Source: Cohnella panacarvi Gsoil 349 (lineage in GTDB: Bacteria; Bacillota; Bacilli; Paenibacillales; Paenibacillaceae). From it: DNA of 64,000 nt. The position numbers and the translations under genes are program-made. The notes beneath the pieces were generated by a model that worked only from the letters and a program-made list of their open reading frames with translations, searched no databases and was not told the DNA's origin. The stretch is taken from the NCBI RefSeq assembly GCF_000515335.1, contig NZ_KI911563.1, positions 3,686,869 through 3,750,868 on the forward strand, given 5' to 3'. Position 1 is the stretch's first letter, and each line of letters begins with the position of its first letter. This document shows positions 8,301 to 17,209 of the stretch, piece by piece.

Positions 8301-9933
8301 GCCGGGCGTCGGCTTGATCTCGCCGCCTCCGCACCACGATATTTATTCGATCGAGGATTTGGCGGAGCTGATCCACGATCTGAAGAACGCCAACCCGCGG
8401 GCGCGGATCAACGTGAAGCTCGTGTCGGAGGTCGGCGTCGGCACGATCGCGGCGGGCGTAGCCAAAGGCCGGGCCGACGTCGTGCTCATCAGCGGCTACG
8501 ACGGCGGCACGGGCGCGTCGCCGCAGACGAGCATACGCTACGCGGGCTTGCCGTGGGAGCTCGGGCTCGCGGAGACGCACCAGACGCTCGTGCTCAACAA
8601 CCTGCGCAACCGCATTGTCGTCGAGACGGACGGCAAGCTCATGACGGGCCGCGACCTCGCGATCGCGGCGCTGCTCGGCGCGGAGGAATTCGGCTTCGCG
8701 ACGTCTCCGCTCATCGCGCTCGGTTGCGTCATGATGCGCGTCTGCCACCTCGACACGTGTCCGGTCGGCGTCGCCACGCAGAATCCGGAGCTGCGCGCGA
8801 AGTTCGGCGGCGATCCTGCGCACGTCGTCAACTTCATGCGATTCGTGGCGCAGGAGCTTCGGGAGATCATGGCTCGGCTCGGCTTCCGAACCATGATCGA
8901 GATGGTCGGCCGGACCGATCGGTTGAACCCTCGTCAAGCGATCGCGCATTGGAAAGCGAAAGGAGTCGACCTGTCGCCCCTCTTATACCAGCCGGAGGTC
9001 GGCTCGGACGTCGGCCGTTACCGTTCAACCGAACAAGACCATGGCTTGGATCGTTCGCTGGATCGGTCGGAGCTGCTTAAGCTCGCTGAACCGGCGTTAA
9101 CGTCAGGCAATCCGGTCCGCGCGACGCTGCCGATCCGCAATACGAATCGGGTCGTCGGCACGATTCTGGGCAGCGAGGTCACCAGGCGCTATGGCGCCAA
9201 GGGGCTGCCCGACGATACGATCAGCTTCGATTTCCACGGCTCGGCGGGACAAAGCTTCGGCGCGTTCGTCCCGCGCGGGATGACGTTGCGGCTGTTCGGG
9301 GACGCGAACGACTATGTCGGCAAAGGGCTGTCCGGCGGCAAAATCATCGTCGCTCCGCCGAAGGAAGCCGCGTTCAAGGCGGAGGACAACATCGTTGTCG
9401 GCAACGTCGGTCTCTATGGAGCTACTGGCGGAGAGGCTTACATTCGCGGCATTGCGGGCGAGCGGTTCTGCGTTCGGAACAGCGGCGTATACGCCGTGGT
9501 CGAAGGCGTGGGCGACCACGGCTGCGAATATATGACGGGCGGACGCGTCGTTATTCTCGGCAGAACGGGGCGCAATTTCGCCGCGGGGATGTCGGGCGGA
9601 ATCGCGTACGTATGGGATGAGGACGGCACGTTCCTCGATCGATGCAATCTGGAGATGGTGCTGCTGGAGCGTATGGGGCACGAGGTGGAGTCCGAGATGC
9701 TGCGCCGCATGATCGAACGGCATGCCCGGTACACGGATAGCGAACGGGCGCTCTCGCTGCTCGAGCATTGGGAGGAACGGCTGCCGCAGTTCGTGAAGGT
9801 GATCCCGAAAGATTACAAGCGGATGCTCGAGGCGATGGAGCGGCTTACGACGGAAGGTCTTGGCGCGAACGAAGCCGCGATGGCCGCATTCGAAGCGAAT
9901 ATGAAGGACTTGTCCCGCGTAAGCGGCAACTAA
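5323..9933 (+). CDS. gltB: Glutamate synthase, large subunit (GOGAT alpha), 1536 aa
   Basis: This subunit makes two glutamates from glutamine and 2-oxoglutarate with electrons passed from GltD. The order is: N-terminal class II glutamine amidotransferase with Cys22 (HDACGMGF), which becomes the N-terminus after propeptide removal; a central domain; an FMN/TIM-barrel synthase domain (residues about 860-1200); three cysteines of the [3Fe-4S] cluster at about 1135, 1141 and 1146 (C-x5-C-x4-C); and a C-terminal beta-helix ([11 protein letters not shown] and following). Full length is normal. ATG 5323 is 9 nt after GAAAGG; a TTG at 5314 is also in frame. It is followed by gltD after 24 nt, one operon. 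In Bacillus subtilis the same subunit is called GltA. Confidence 0.97.
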   Translation: MMRNRLPEKQGLYDPRYEHDACGMGFVANIKGRKSHELVGQALTVLRNLDHRGGQGSETNSGDGAGILLQIPDAYFRRELKRSEIELPEAGDYGVGMLFLPRDETLRGTFEQRLERIVREEGQTLVGWRTVPTNDELLGRTAKAAQPYIRQVFIGKQGDVGDDELAFERKLYVIRKRAEQAIRYSGEQGGESFYVSSLSCRTIVYKGMLVPEQVDSYYSELKDPDVVTALALVHSRFSTNTFPSWERAHPYRYIIHNGEINTLRGNVNWMHARQSLAYSELFGPESEMAKVKPVIDQDGSDTAMFDNALEFLYMSGRSLPHAAMMMVPEPWANHESMSPDKKAFYEYHGALMEPWDGPAAMAFTDGTRIGAFLDRNGLRPSRYYVTSDDLIVLSSEVGVLDIPAERVVRKERLRPGRILLVDTKEGRIISDEEVKNGIASQHPYAEWLAEHLIELEELPDAPELPKQGRETVFMRQRAFGYTYEELGKVLEPMAQSGVEPIGSMGYDAPLAVLSERPQRIYSYFKQLFAQVTNPPIDAIREEIITATGTTIGPERNLLRPEPESCRHIKVKSPILTNEEFAKIRHIRRPGFKSITLPMLFEASEGAAGLEAALEGMCEAADRVIAHGHNLLILSDRGMDRDNAAIPALLAVACLHHHLIRQGTRTKVSLLVESGDPREVHHFALLLGYGASAINPYLALESLEDMIRQGLLVNITHDKAIVNYMKASIKGVVKVLSKMGISTIQSYRGSQIFEAVGLSQSFVDEYFTWTPSRIEGIGLDVIAREALIPHMKAFAQQERSELVLPPGGEYQWRRDGEEHIYQAQTIHALQQACRTNDYGLFKKFSEAVNGRQGQLFTLRGLLEFNASDGDAVPLDEVESVDDIVKRFKSGAMSYGSISKEAHESMAIAMNRLGAKSNTGEGGEDPARFVPDANGDSRRSAIKQVASGRFGVTSHYLVNADEIQIKMAQGAKPGEGGQLPGRKVYPWIAEVRGSTPGVGLISPPPHHDIYSIEDLAELIHDLKNANPRARINVKLVSEVGVGTIAAGVAKGRADVVLISGYDGGTGASPQTSIRYAGLPWELGLAETHQTLVLNNLRNRIVVETDGKLMTGRDLAIAALLGAEEFGFATSPLIALGCVMMRVCHLDTCPVGVATQNPELRAKFGGDPAHVVNFMRFVAQELREIMARLGFRTMIEMVGRTDRLNPRQAIAHWKAKGVDLSPLLYQPEVGSDVGRYRSTEQDHGLDRSLDRSELLKLAEPALTSGNPVRATLPIRNTNRVVGTILGSEVTRRYGAKGLPDDTISFDFHGSAGQSFGAFVPRGMTLRLFGDANDYVGKGLSGGKIIVAPPKEAAFKAEDNIVVGNVGLYGATGGEAYIRGIAGERFCVRNSGVYAVVEGVGDHGCEYMTGGRVVILGRTGRNFAAGMSGGIAYVWDEDGTFLDRCNLEMVLLERMGHEVESEMLRRMIERHARYTDSERALSLLEHWEERLPQFVKVIPKDYKRMLEAMERLTTEGLGANEAAMAAFEANMKDLSRVSGN

Positions 9934-9957
9934 GCCTGAGGCGACGGAGGAGTAACG

Positions 9958-11442
9958 ATGGGGAAATCGACCGGTTTCATGGAGTACCGAAGGGAATTGC
10001 CTCCTGAGATGAACCCCTTGGAACGCATCCGCAATTGGAGGGAATTCCAGCTTAAGGCGTCCGAGGAGCAACTGAGGGAACAAGGCGCCAGATGCATGGA
10101 TTGCGGCATTCCGTTCTGCCATACCGGGCAGATCATTAACGGCATGGCGGCCGGCTGCCCGGTCAACAACGTCATACCGGAGTGGAACGATCTCGTGTAT
10201 CGCGGGCTGTGGCGGCAGGCGCTCGACCGGCTGCATCAGACGAACAATTTTCCGGAGTTTACGGGACGGGTATGCCCAGCGCCTTGCGAAGGTTCGTGTA
10301 CGGTAGGGATCAATGACCCGCCTGTTACGATCAAGAACATCGAGAAGGCGATCGTCGACCGCGGGTTCGCCGAAGGGTGGATCGTGCCGGAGCCGCCTGC
10401 CGTGCGCACCGGCAAGAAGGTCGCCGTCGTCGGCTCCGGGCCGTCGGGGCTGGCGTGCGCGGCGCAGCTCAACAAAGCGGGCCACTCGGTAACGGTGTAC
10501 GAGCGCGCGGATCGCGTCGGCGGATTGCTGATGTACGGCATTCCGAACATGAAGCTGGATAAGCGGACGGTGGAGCGGCGCGTCGAGCTGCTGCGGCAGG
10601 AGGGCGTTACGTTCGTAACCGGTACGGAAATCGGTCGAGACCTCCCGGCTGCCCGGCTGCGGGAGGAGTTCGACGCCATCGTGCTTTGCGGCGGGGCGAC
10701 GAACGGACGAGATCTGCCGATCGAAGGGCGCGGGCTGAAAGGTATTCATCTGGCGATGGAGTTTCTGCACGGTAATACGAAGAGCCTGCTAGACTCCGAT
10801 CACGAGGATAAGACGTACATTTCCGCGGAAGGCAAAGACGTCATCGTCATCGGCGGCGGCGACACCGGCACGGACTGCGTCGGCACGTCGCTGCGGCATG
10901 GCTGCAACAGCATCACGCAGTTCGAGATTATGGGCAAGCCGCCGGAGACGCGCGCGGCCAACAATCCGTGGCCGCAATTCCCCCGGGTGTATAAGCTGGA
11001 TTACGGCCAAGAGGAAGCGAAAGCGCTGTACGGGAACGACCCGCGTCAGTACCTGATCTCGACGAAACGGTTCGTCGGGGACGAGGACGGCAATCTAAAG
11101 GCGCTGCACACGGTCGAGATCGAATGGAAAGCCGGCGCCGACGGGCGATTCGGTCCGGTCGAAGTGCCGGGCTCCGAGCGCGAATGGCCGGCGCAGCTCG
11201 TATTGCTCGCGATGGGCTTCCTCGGACCCGAGCCGACGGTGTTAGACCAGCTCGGCGTGGAGAAGGACGAACGTTCGAACGCCAAAGCCGAATACGGCAA
11301 TTACGCGACGAACTTGCCCGGAGTATTCGCCGCCGGAGACATGCGTCGCGGCCAAAGCCTCGTCGTCTGGGCCATCAACGAAGGGCGCGAAGCCGCCCGC
11401 GAGTGCGACCGGTACTTGATGGGGGAGACGTTGCTGCCTTAA
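9958..11442 (+). CDS. gltD: Glutamate synthase, small subunit (NADPH-dependent, GOGAT beta), 494 aa
   Basis: This FAD flavoprotein takes electrons from NADPH and passes them through two low-potential 4Fe-4S clusters to GltB. The N-terminal cluster cysteines are seen in [16 protein letters not shown] and CPAPCEGSC. The FAD Rossmann motif is [12 protein letters not shown] with [10 protein letters not shown]. The NADPH motif is GGGDTGTDC, and the late FAD motif is [19 protein letters not shown]. Full length. A GGAGG site precedes the ATG. It is co-transcribed with gltB and ends in a bidirectional terminator shared with desR. Confidence 0.97.
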   Translation: MGKSTGFMEYRRELPPEMNPLERIRNWREFQLKASEEQLREQGARCMDCGIPFCHTGQIINGMAAGCPVNNVIPEWNDLVYRGLWRQALDRLHQTNNFPEFTGRVCPAPCEGSCTVGINDPPVTIKNIEKAIVDRGFAEGWIVPEPPAVRTGKKVAVVGSGPSGLACAAQLNKAGHSVTVYERADRVGGLLMYGIPNMKLDKRTVERRVELLRQEGVTFVTGTEIGRDLPAARLREEFDAIVLCGGATNGRDLPIEGRGLKGIHLAMEFLHGNTKSLLDSDHEDKTYISAEGKDVIVIGGGDTGTDCVGTSLRHGCNSITQFEIMGKPPETRAANNPWPQFPRVYKLDYGQEEAKALYGNDPRQYLISTKRFVGDEDGNLKALHTVEIEWKAGADGRFGPVEVPGSEREWPAQLVLLAMGFLGPEPTVLDQLGVEKDERSNAKAEYGNYATNLPGVFAAGDMRRGQSLVVWAINEGREAARECDRYLMGETLLP

Positions 11443-11444
11443 AC

Positions 11445-11490
11445 AACAAAATCCTGCTGCGGGCTCGTAATGCCCTAGCAGGATTTTGTT
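11445..11490. terminator. Bidirectional terminator between gltD and desR
   Basis: AACAAAATCCTGCT pairs with AGCAGGATTTTGTT across an 18-nt loop; A and T tracts stand on the two sides, so it can work in both directions. It overlaps the last bases of the converging desR stop codon. Confidence 0.8.
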
Positions 11491-12088
11491 ATTTGAACCA
11501 ACCCTTCTCCTTCAGCCGAGTAATGGCTTCGATCCGGTTCGATACTTTGAGTTTATCGAGGATGACGGAGATGTAATTGCGCACGGTGCCCGTCGTAATA
11601 TACAACTGTCCGGCGATTTCCTTCGTCGTCTTGCCGTCGGCGACCAGTCCGAGCACTTCGCGTTCCCGTTCGGTCAGCGGATTCTCCTCGCGGTACGCTT
11701 CGTCCACCAGCTCGGAGGAGTAGATCAGGCGTCCGGCCATAATGCTGCGAATGGAATCCGCGAGCTCTTCGATCAGGCTGTCCTTCAGCAAGTAGCCGCG
11801 AACCCCGCTTTTCATGGCTTTCTCGAAATAACCGGATCTCGCGAACGTGGTCAGGATGATGACTTTGCAGCCGTGGTCCTTGAGCTCCTCGGCCGCTTCC
11901 AGCCCGCTCTTGACCGGCATCTCGATATCCATCAGGCAGATATCCGGCTTGAGCCGGCGAACGAGCTCGACCGCTTCCTTGCCGTTGCCCGCTTGGCCTA
12001 CGACTTCCATGTCCGGCTCTAAATTGAGCAGCGACGCGAAAGCGCCGAGCAGCATCCGCTGATCTTCGGCGACGACGATCCGTATCAT
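11489..12088 (-). CDS. desR: Response regulator DesR (NarL/LuxR family), 199 aa
   Basis: The receiver domain (about 1-120) contains the acidic pair near VVAEDQ, the phospho-Asp in ICLMDIEMP and the conserved LTTFA. The LuxR-type helix-turn-helix (LTEREREVLGLVADGKTTKEIA) ends the protein. In Bacillus, DesR phosphorylated by DesK activates the des desaturase gene upon cooling. Here the gene overlaps the end of desK by 4 nt and lies in the same order des-desK-desR, so the assignment is firm on synteny as well as sequence. Confidence 0.93.
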   Translation of the reverse strand: MIRIVVAEDQRMLLGAFASLLNLEPDMEVVGQAGNGKEAVELVRRLKPDICLMDIEMPVKSGLEAAEELKDHGCKVIILTTFARSGYFEKAMKSGVRGYLLKDSLIEELADSIRSIMAGRLIYSSELVDEAYREENPLTEREREVLGLVADGKTTKEIAGQLYITTGTVRNYISVILDKLKVSNRIEAITRLKEKGWFK

Positions 12089-13242
12089 GATCTGACCTCC
12101 TCGAGCGGTTGTTTGACGAGATTAGGCACCCGCATCAGCAGCGTCGTTCCGTTCCCCGACTCGATCTCGAGACTCCCGTTGATGAACTCGAGACGTTCTT
12201 TCATGCCGCGCAAGCCGTTGCCTTGGGTATTGCCTAGCGGTTTGTCCGGCATCTTGTCAAGCTTGCCCAATCCGACCCCGTTGTCCGTCACTCTGATGAG
12301 AAGCTCCGAGTCCGTGGATTCCATCGATACCGTGCAGCTCGTGGCATGGCTATGCTTCACGATATTGTTGACGGCTTCCTTCAAACACATGCTTACGACG
12401 TTCTCGCTCAGCAGCGACATGGAGATCGACTTCGAATCGCCTTCCAGACTCAGTTCGATCTCCGCGGCCTTCAACATTTGCCGCATATGGACGATTTCGT
12501 CCTCGATCCGCATGCCGCGCATATTCGTGACGATTTCCCGGACTTCCTTGAGCGCGCTTCTGGCCGTCAATCTGACGTCGAGCAGCTCGGCCTGCGCCTG
12601 ATCGGGGTCGCGGCTGATCAGTTTCATGGCTAAATCGCTTTTCAGACCGATGAGCGACAGCTTCTGGCCCAGCGTATCGTGAAGGTCGCGGGCGATGCGT
12701 TGCCGTTCCTCCAGCTTAACGAGGTCGGAAATCCGCTTGTTCGCGTTCTCGAGCTGGCCCTCCAGTTGCTCCCGTTTGTTGCGGTTGTACGTGCTGATCG
12801 GCAACAGGATGACCGCGATCAGGCTAATGAGAACGAACGGGAACTGGGTGAGCAGGAGCGAGTTCTTGGTGACGAATCCGTAGTTGATCGTAGCGATCGT
12901 GCCCACGAGGTGGATCGTATACAACGTGAAGAATCCTGCTCGATTGCGGATGTTGCCAATGAAAAAAGCGAGAAACAAAGAGAAATAGACGTATCCGTAT
13001 ACAACGGTCATGGCGACCGAGATCGCGATCTGGGCGCCGGTCCAGAAGTAAATCTGCCATCCCTTCGCCAGGAACGACAGGGCATAACATCCGAAGAACG
13101 TAATCACCATCGTGATGCCGATGACGGTCTCCAGCATCGACGAGGAGTGAATGATGAAGTAGAAAGGCAGTATGCAGAACACGACCCATACGTAAGGGCT
13201 TAGGCCGGTATTGCGGTGAAACGTCTGATGCCACTTTTGGAT
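12085..13242 (-). CDS. desK: Membrane thermosensor histidine kinase DesK, about 385 aa; start codon non-canonical
   Basis: The protein has several membrane segments in the first 150 residues, a DesK-type linker, the HisKA_3 motif LEERQRIARDLHDTLGQ with the phospho-His, and an HATPase with KEAVNNIVKHS and TDNGVGLG. It senses membrane thickness/fluidity and controls DesR. The first ATG/GTG/TTG in frame is a GTG at 13182, but that codon lies inside the first membrane helix. The conserved DesK N-terminus (WHQTFHRNTGLSPYVW before FCILPFYFII) continues upstream in frame. I set the start at ATC 13242, which has GAGGGGG 8 nt before it; stops TGA TAA lie further upstream. The exact start remains open. 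Confidence 0.88.
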   Translation of the reverse strand: MQKWHQTFHRNTGLSPYVWVVFCILPFYFIIHSSSMLETVIGITMVITFFGCYALSFLAKGWQIYFWTGAQIAISVAMTVVYGYVYFSLFLAFFIGNIRNRAGFFTLYTIHLVGTIATINYGFVTKNSLLLTQFPFVLISLIAVILLPISTYNRNKREQLEGQLENANKRISDLVKLEERQRIARDLHDTLGQKLSLIGLKSDLAMKLISRDPDQAQAELLDVRLTARSALKEVREIVTNMRGMRIEDEIVHMRQMLKAAEIELSLEGDSKSISMSLLSENVVSMCLKEAVNNIVKHSHATSCTVSMESTDSELLIRVTDNGVGLGKLDKMPDKPLGNTQGNGLRGMKERLEFINGSLEIESGNGTTLLMRVPNLVKQPLEEVRS

Positions 13243-13328
13243 TGTCGGCGCCCCCTCGCGTACGGCTTTATGTCTCTTATTTTATCATAACCGTCCGATA
13301 GGCATGCTCGTTCGCTCCAAAGCGCCGA

Positions 13329-14345
13329 TTAAGCGGCAAGCTTCCGGGCTCGTTTCCCGCGTTTAAATTCCTTGAATCCGATGAACTTCTTGTTCTCTTC
13401 ATCCCACAGACGGAAATGGAGCGACTTCAAGCTTGTGCGGAGGTCGATCGTCGTCGCCTTATGCAAAGGCGGGGTAGCGTTATGCGCTTCTTCCAGCCGA
13501 TAATTCGGCACTCTCGGACTGAGGTGATGGACGTGATGGAACCCGATATTGCCGGTGAACCATTGCAGCACCTTAGGCAGCTTGTAATACGAGCTTCCTT
13601 CGACCGCGGCTTTCACGTAGCTCCATTCCTCTTCGTGCTCGAAGTAGGAGTCCTCGTATTGATGCTGAACATAGAACAACCAGATGCCCGCGAGTCCCGA
13701 GAAGAAGAAGACAGGGGCCTGAACGAGCAGGAACGCTTCCCAACCTACGGCCCAGCACAGCAAGGCGTAGAGTAACGCGATGGAGACGTTCGTCACGTAC
13801 GTATTGATTCGCTCGCGGCGTCTCGCACCTCTGCGATTGAACCGGTAGTCGATGAGGAAAATATAAATCGGCCCTAAGCCGAACATGACCAGAGGATTGC
13901 GATAAAAGCGATAAGTGAACCGCTGCCACGGAGACGCGGCGGCGTATTCGTCGACCGTCATGATCCACATGTCGCCGATTCCGCGCTTATCCAAGTTGCT
14001 GCTTGACGCGTGATGGATGGAATGGGTCGTCTTCCATTGATGGTAAGGGACGACCGTCAGGATACCCGTAATCGTGCCGACGATCTCGTTGGCGAGCTTG
14101 CTCTTGAAGAACGATTGATGACAGCAATCATGGAAAATAATGAACGTCCGCACGACGAAACCGGCCGTAATGACGGCGATCGGAAGCGTAAGCCAATAAG
14201 AGACGGCCAAGCTGTAATAAGCGGCTAGCCATGAAAGCGCAAGCGGAACGAGCGTATTGATGAGTTGTCGGACGCTTGCTTTCGCATCGTTCTTCTCGAA
14301 GGGGGTCATCTTCCTCTTCAATTGCAATTCTGGGGATGTCGCCAA
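13329..14345 (-). CDS. des: Acyl-lipid fatty acid desaturase (delta-5 Des type), 338 aa
   Basis: This integral membrane di-iron desaturase introduces a double bond into phospholipid acyl chains to restore fluidity in the cold. The three histidine boxes are present: HDCCHQ, HSIHH (in KTTHSIHHASSS) and HVHHL (in GFHHVHHLSPRVP). Four hydrophobic segments surround them. The family length is about 340. It is the first gene of the des-desK-desR cluster. A promoter with a weak -35 and a palindrome further upstream fits DesR activation. Confidence 0.93.
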   Translation of the reverse strand: MATSPELQLKRKMTPFEKNDAKASVRQLINTLVPLALSWLAAYYSLAVSYWLTLPIAVITAGFVVRTFIIFHDCCHQSFFKSKLANEIVGTITGILTVVPYHQWKTTHSIHHASSSNLDKRGIGDMWIMTVDEYAAASPWQRFTYRFYRNPLVMFGLGPIYIFLIDYRFNRRGARRRERINTYVTNVSIALLYALLCWAVGWEAFLLVQAPVFFFSGLAGIWLFYVQHQYEDSYFEHEEEWSYVKAAVEGSSYYKLPKVLQWFTGNIGFHHVHHLSPRVPNYRLEEAHNATPPLHKATTIDLRTSLKSLHFRLWDEENKKFIGFKEFKRGKRARKLAA

Positions 14346-14394
14346 TCGGGTTCCTCCTCGGACTCGGTTGCGAGTCGCTAGTCTACTACTATCA

Positions 14395-14462
14395 TTGTAG
14401 GTGAGGGACCGGAAGGCGAGACAGTCATAAACGTCAGGGGGACATATATGACGAATGTCATA
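14395..14462 (-). promoter_or_regulatory. des promoter with candidate DesR operator
   Basis: On the minus strand TACAAT (14400-14395) is a good -10 box without a recognisable -35, typical of an activated promoter. About 50-65 bp upstream lies the perfect inverted repeat TATGACGAATGTCATA (14447-14462), inside a larger imperfect palindrome at 14442-14465. The position is right for a DesR dimer site. I have no experimental evidence for binding. Confidence 0.5.
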
Positions 14463-14505
14463 TGTTGTCGGGCCGACAAGGCGTTCAAGTCGGGCGAGAG
14501 GATGG

Positions 14506-14690
14506 ATTTACAACCATTCGATAGTAATTTTCGAGGAATCAGGCGGTAGCGGGAAAATAACAACCGTTCGACGGTTATTTGATCACGAAGACGTGAGTTG
14601 GCGGATACAGAACCTAAATAGTTGCACATCGTTGCTATTTCGCGATGATGGCACATTGGGGGGCGAAATAAATGCAAATGGCTGTTATTC
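14506..14690. repeat. Four 25-bp AT-flanked palindromes spaced 50, 60 and 50 bp
   Basis: Four variants of an AAATA...TATTT palindrome start at 14506, 14556, 14616 and 14666. The clearest copy (14556-14580) has the inner hairpin AACCGT-TCG-ACGGTT with AAAT/ATTT outside. The four differ in their inner bases but keep the length of 25 and the A/T ends. They fill most of the 420-bp gap upstream of des; no gene is convincing here. Confidence 0.6.
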
Positions 14691-14765
14691 CGTGACGATA
14701 AGAAGAACCGGTCGGAGGCGGCAGTCGGAGTCGATTATTGCCATCCTCTCGTCCAGTTCGTAACC

Positions 14766-15140
14766 TCAAGGCCGCTCCATGAACTCGATCCGGTTGCCGA
14801 AAGGATCGTTGACGTATAACCGCTCGATGCCTTCCTCGGCGCGCGCATCATCGTCGATGACGGCGATTCCTCGGAGCCGCAGATGCTCGCGGAAAGCCCC
14901 GAGATTCCGTACGAGGAAGGCGGGGTGGGCTTTCTTGGCCGGCGCGAAATCCCTCTGCACGCCGATGTGGACCTGGTGGGCGCCGCATTGAAACCAGACG
15001 CCGCCGCGCGCCCGCAGCGGCTCCGGTTTCGGAATTTCGGCCCAGCCGAGCCGTTCGCCGAAGAACGCGCGCGCGTCCGTTTCGCACCCCTCCGGCGCTG
15101 CCAATTGAACGTGATCCAGACCTTCGTATGCGAATGCCAT
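14766..15140 (-). CDS. VOC-family (glyoxalase-like) protein, 124 aa
   Basis: A single vicinal-oxygen-chelate unit: LDHVQLAAPEG at the N-terminus, HQVHIGVQ in the middle, and the C-terminal motif VNDPFGNRIEFME with the typical metal-ligand Glu. The protein probably binds a divalent metal, but the substrate cannot be told. Start at 15140 because AAAGAGGG precedes it; a frame start at 15158 lies before that site. It is transcribed away from the des promoter region, on the same strand as the AraC gene upstream. Confidence 0.82.
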   Translation of the reverse strand: MAFAYEGLDHVQLAAPEGCETDARAFFGERLGWAEIPKPEPLRARGGVWFQCGAHQVHIGVQRDFAPAKKAHPAFLVRNLGAFREHLRLRGIAVIDDDARAEEGIERLYVNDPFGNRIEFMERP

Positions 15141-15228
15141 CGGACACCCTCTTTGCATGTTGTTTCATTCAGTGAAATTAAGTTTCATTTTTCGATATGT
15201 TTATCATACCGCAACACCGCACCAACGT

Positions 15229-16074
15229 CTACCTCCCGTGCAACAACCGATACGCGGCAGGCGTCACTCCCTCTTTCTCCTTAAACCGTTTGATGAAGTA
15301 ACTGGCGCTAGGATATCCGCATGCTTCGGCCACTCGCTGAACGGGTTGGTCCCGATCGTCCAGCAGAAGCTGCTTGGCGCGGCGAATTCGGCACAGCGTG
15401 ACGAAATCCATCGGCGACATTTGCATCGTCCGACGGAACAGCTTGCAGAAATAATGGACGCTGACATCCAATTCGGAAGCCCAGCGTTCGAGCGAGAACG
15501 GCTCGCAAGCCGCATCCTGCAAGGCGGGAAGCAGATCGGCGATGCCGATGACGGGAGCGGGCGATTTTCTCGTGCGGTAGGGTACCGCCTCGGCCATGAA
15601 TTCCGCCAATACGCCGTAGGTCAGCGTTGAAAGGACGGACGGCCGAAGCAGCTTGCTGCCTTGCGCCTCCCCGATCAACGCTTCGAAGTTGTCGAGCAGC
15701 CGTTCCGGCCGATGGATCGACCAGACGATCGAGCTTCGCAGTCCTTGCCCGGTCAGCAGCTCCGGCAGCAACTGTCCGTAGAAGTGAATCCAGTACACGT
15801 CCCACGGTTCATCCGTGCAAGAGTAATAACGCTGCGGCCGGTTCGGAAAGTAGAAGAACGCGTCGCCGGCTTGCAGCAAGCGCCGTTCGCCGTCTTCCTC
15901 GACGTAACCTTCTCCGCTCGCGACGACGTGCAGGTTGAAATACGGCAACGTGCCCGAAGCGCGGACGGCTTCATGATCCGGCATCTCCGCGTACCGGCCG
16001 ACCGACTCCGGAAGAATAAGGTACGGGCTAAGCTCCATCGTCGGGAACGAGCAGTGGATTCTCAATAGACACAC
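15229..16074 (-). CDS. AraC-family regulator with cupin domain, about 281 aa
   Basis: The N-terminal cupin (LHVVASGEGYVEEDG, AGDAFFYFPNRPQRYY) is followed by two C-terminal helix-turn-helix motifs (WASELDVSVHYFCKLFRR and AEACGYPSASYFIKRFK, then GVTPAAYR). It is divergent from the Gfo/Idh oxidoreductase with a 113-bp AT-rich gap carrying three direct repeats, so it very likely controls those genes. The GTG at 16074 has a weak ribosome site; an ATG at 16038 is an alternative. Confidence 0.88.
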   Translation of the reverse strand: MCLLRIHCSFPTMELSPYLILPESVGRYAEMPDHEAVRASGTLPYFNLHVVASGEGYVEEDGERRLLQAGDAFFYFPNRPQRYYSCTDEPWDVYWIHFYGQLLPELLTGQGLRSSIVWSIHRPERLLDNFEALIGEAQGSKLLRPSVLSTLTYGVLAEFMAEAVPYRTRKSPAPVIGIADLLPALQDAACEPFSLERWASELDVSVHYFCKLFRRTMQMSPMDFVTLCRIRRAKQLLLDDRDQPVQRVAEACGYPSASYFIKRFKEKEGVTPAAYRLLHGR

Positions 16075-16090
16075 CGCCTAATCTTAAATG

Positions 16091-16168
16091 ACAATATCGT
16101 TATATCGAAATCAATATCATTTTATATACATGCAGAAATCGTAAATTTATAATAACAATATTCATATA
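16091..16168 (+). promoter_or_regulatory. Direct-repeat operator and promoter between the AraC and Gfo/Idh genes
   Basis: Three related repeats are seen: ACAATATCGTTATA (16091), TCAATATCATTTTA (16111) and ACAATATTCATATA (16155). The first two are 20 bp apart, about two helical turns, as in AraC half-sites. TATAAT at 16148-16153 is a likely -10 box for the oxidoreductase. Confidence 0.45.
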
Positions 16169-16187
16169 TGCAAAGGAAGAGGATGAG

Positions 16188-17183
16188 ATGGACAAGAAGT
16201 TGAGATGGGGCATCGTCGGAGCTGCCGATATTGCGCTGCGGTCGGTCATGCCGGGCATTCAGGGTTCTGCTACGGGGGTCATTCAAGCGGTGGCGAGTCG
16301 GGGGCTCGAGAAAGCGAGCGCGGCCGCGGCCCAATTCGGAGTCTCTCAAACGTACGGAAGCTATGAGGAGTTGCTGCAAGATCCGAATATCGATGCGGTT
16401 TACATTCCGCTGCCGAACCATTTGCATCGGGAGTGGACGATCCGCGCGGCGGAAGCGGGCAAGCACGTATTGTGCGAAAAGCCGCTTGCCTTGACCGCGG
16501 CGGAAGCCCAAGAGATGGTCGACGCGTGCGCGAAAGCCGGAGTCGTGCTCGCCGAAGCGTTCATGTATCGCCATCACCCGCGCATGGAGCAGATCAAACA
16601 GCTCATCGCGGATGGAGAAATCGGCGAGCTCCGGGCATTGAGAGGCGCGTTCACGTTCAATAACGCGGCGGACTCGAACAATATTCGCTACCGCGCGGAT
16701 TGGGGCGGCGGCGGACTCTTCGACGTCGGATGTTATCCGCTTACCGCGGCGCGATACTTCATGGGCCAAGAACCGGAGGCGGTAACCGTTCATGCGTTCT
16801 TCTCGCCGGAGCACGACAACGTCGACATGATGGCTTCGGGCCTCGTCGAATTCGAGGGCGGCGTCGCGTTGACGTTCGATTGCGGCATGTGGGCGAACTT
16901 CCGCCAATCGTTCGAAATCGTAGGAACGGACGGCCGGATCGACATTCCGAACGCTTTCATCGCGAACGGCGAGGACGCCGCGTTCACGGTGACGAACAAG
17001 AACGGCACCCGCGAAGTGAAACCGGATATCGTCAACACGTATGCCCGTCAAGTCGACGATTTCGCCCGCGCCGTATGGAAGGAGCAGGTACCGCTGTTCC
17101 CCGAGGACGATGCCGTTCGGAACATGAAATTGATCGAGGCTTGCCTGAAATCCGCGCGAAGCAAAGCCAGAATCGTGCTCTAA
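16188..17183 (+). CDS. Gfo/Idh/MocA-family NAD(P)-dependent sugar oxidoreductase, 331 aa
   Basis: The N-terminal Rossmann domain starts with LRWGIVGAADIALR. The family motif CEKPLAL (Lys of the catalytic site) is at about residue 95. The C-terminal alpha/beta domain contains GGGLFDVGCYPL, the region that carries the catalytic Asp and Tyr/His in dehydrogenases. Such enzymes oxidise or epimerise sugars, inositols or their derivatives; the substrate is unknown. An AGGAAGAGGATGAG stretch precedes the ATG. It is followed after 26 nt by an aldo/keto reductase gene, which suggests joint work on one sugar or polyol. Confidence 0.9.
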   Translation: MDKKLRWGIVGAADIALRSVMPGIQGSATGVIQAVASRGLEKASAAAAQFGVSQTYGSYEELLQDPNIDAVYIPLPNHLHREWTIRAAEAGKHVLCEKPLALTAAEAQEMVDACAKAGVVLAEAFMYRHHPRMEQIKQLIADGEIGELRALRGAFTFNNAADSNNIRYRADWGGGGLFDVGCYPLTAARYFMGQEPEAVTVHAFFSPEHDNVDMMASGLVEFEGGVALTFDCGMWANFRQSFEIVGTDGRIDIPNAFIANGEDAAFTVTNKNGTREVKPDIVNTYARQVDDFARAVWKEQVPLFPEDDAVRNMKLIEACLKSARSKARIVL

Positions 17184-17209
17184 CCCTATAGCATCGGAGG
17201 ATGGTCGAG

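Noticed and set aside
14455..14763. 102-residue ORF upstream of des (plus) and a 99-residue one on the other strand
   Set aside because: Both run through the palindromic repeats, lack ribosome sites and show no recognisable sequence.
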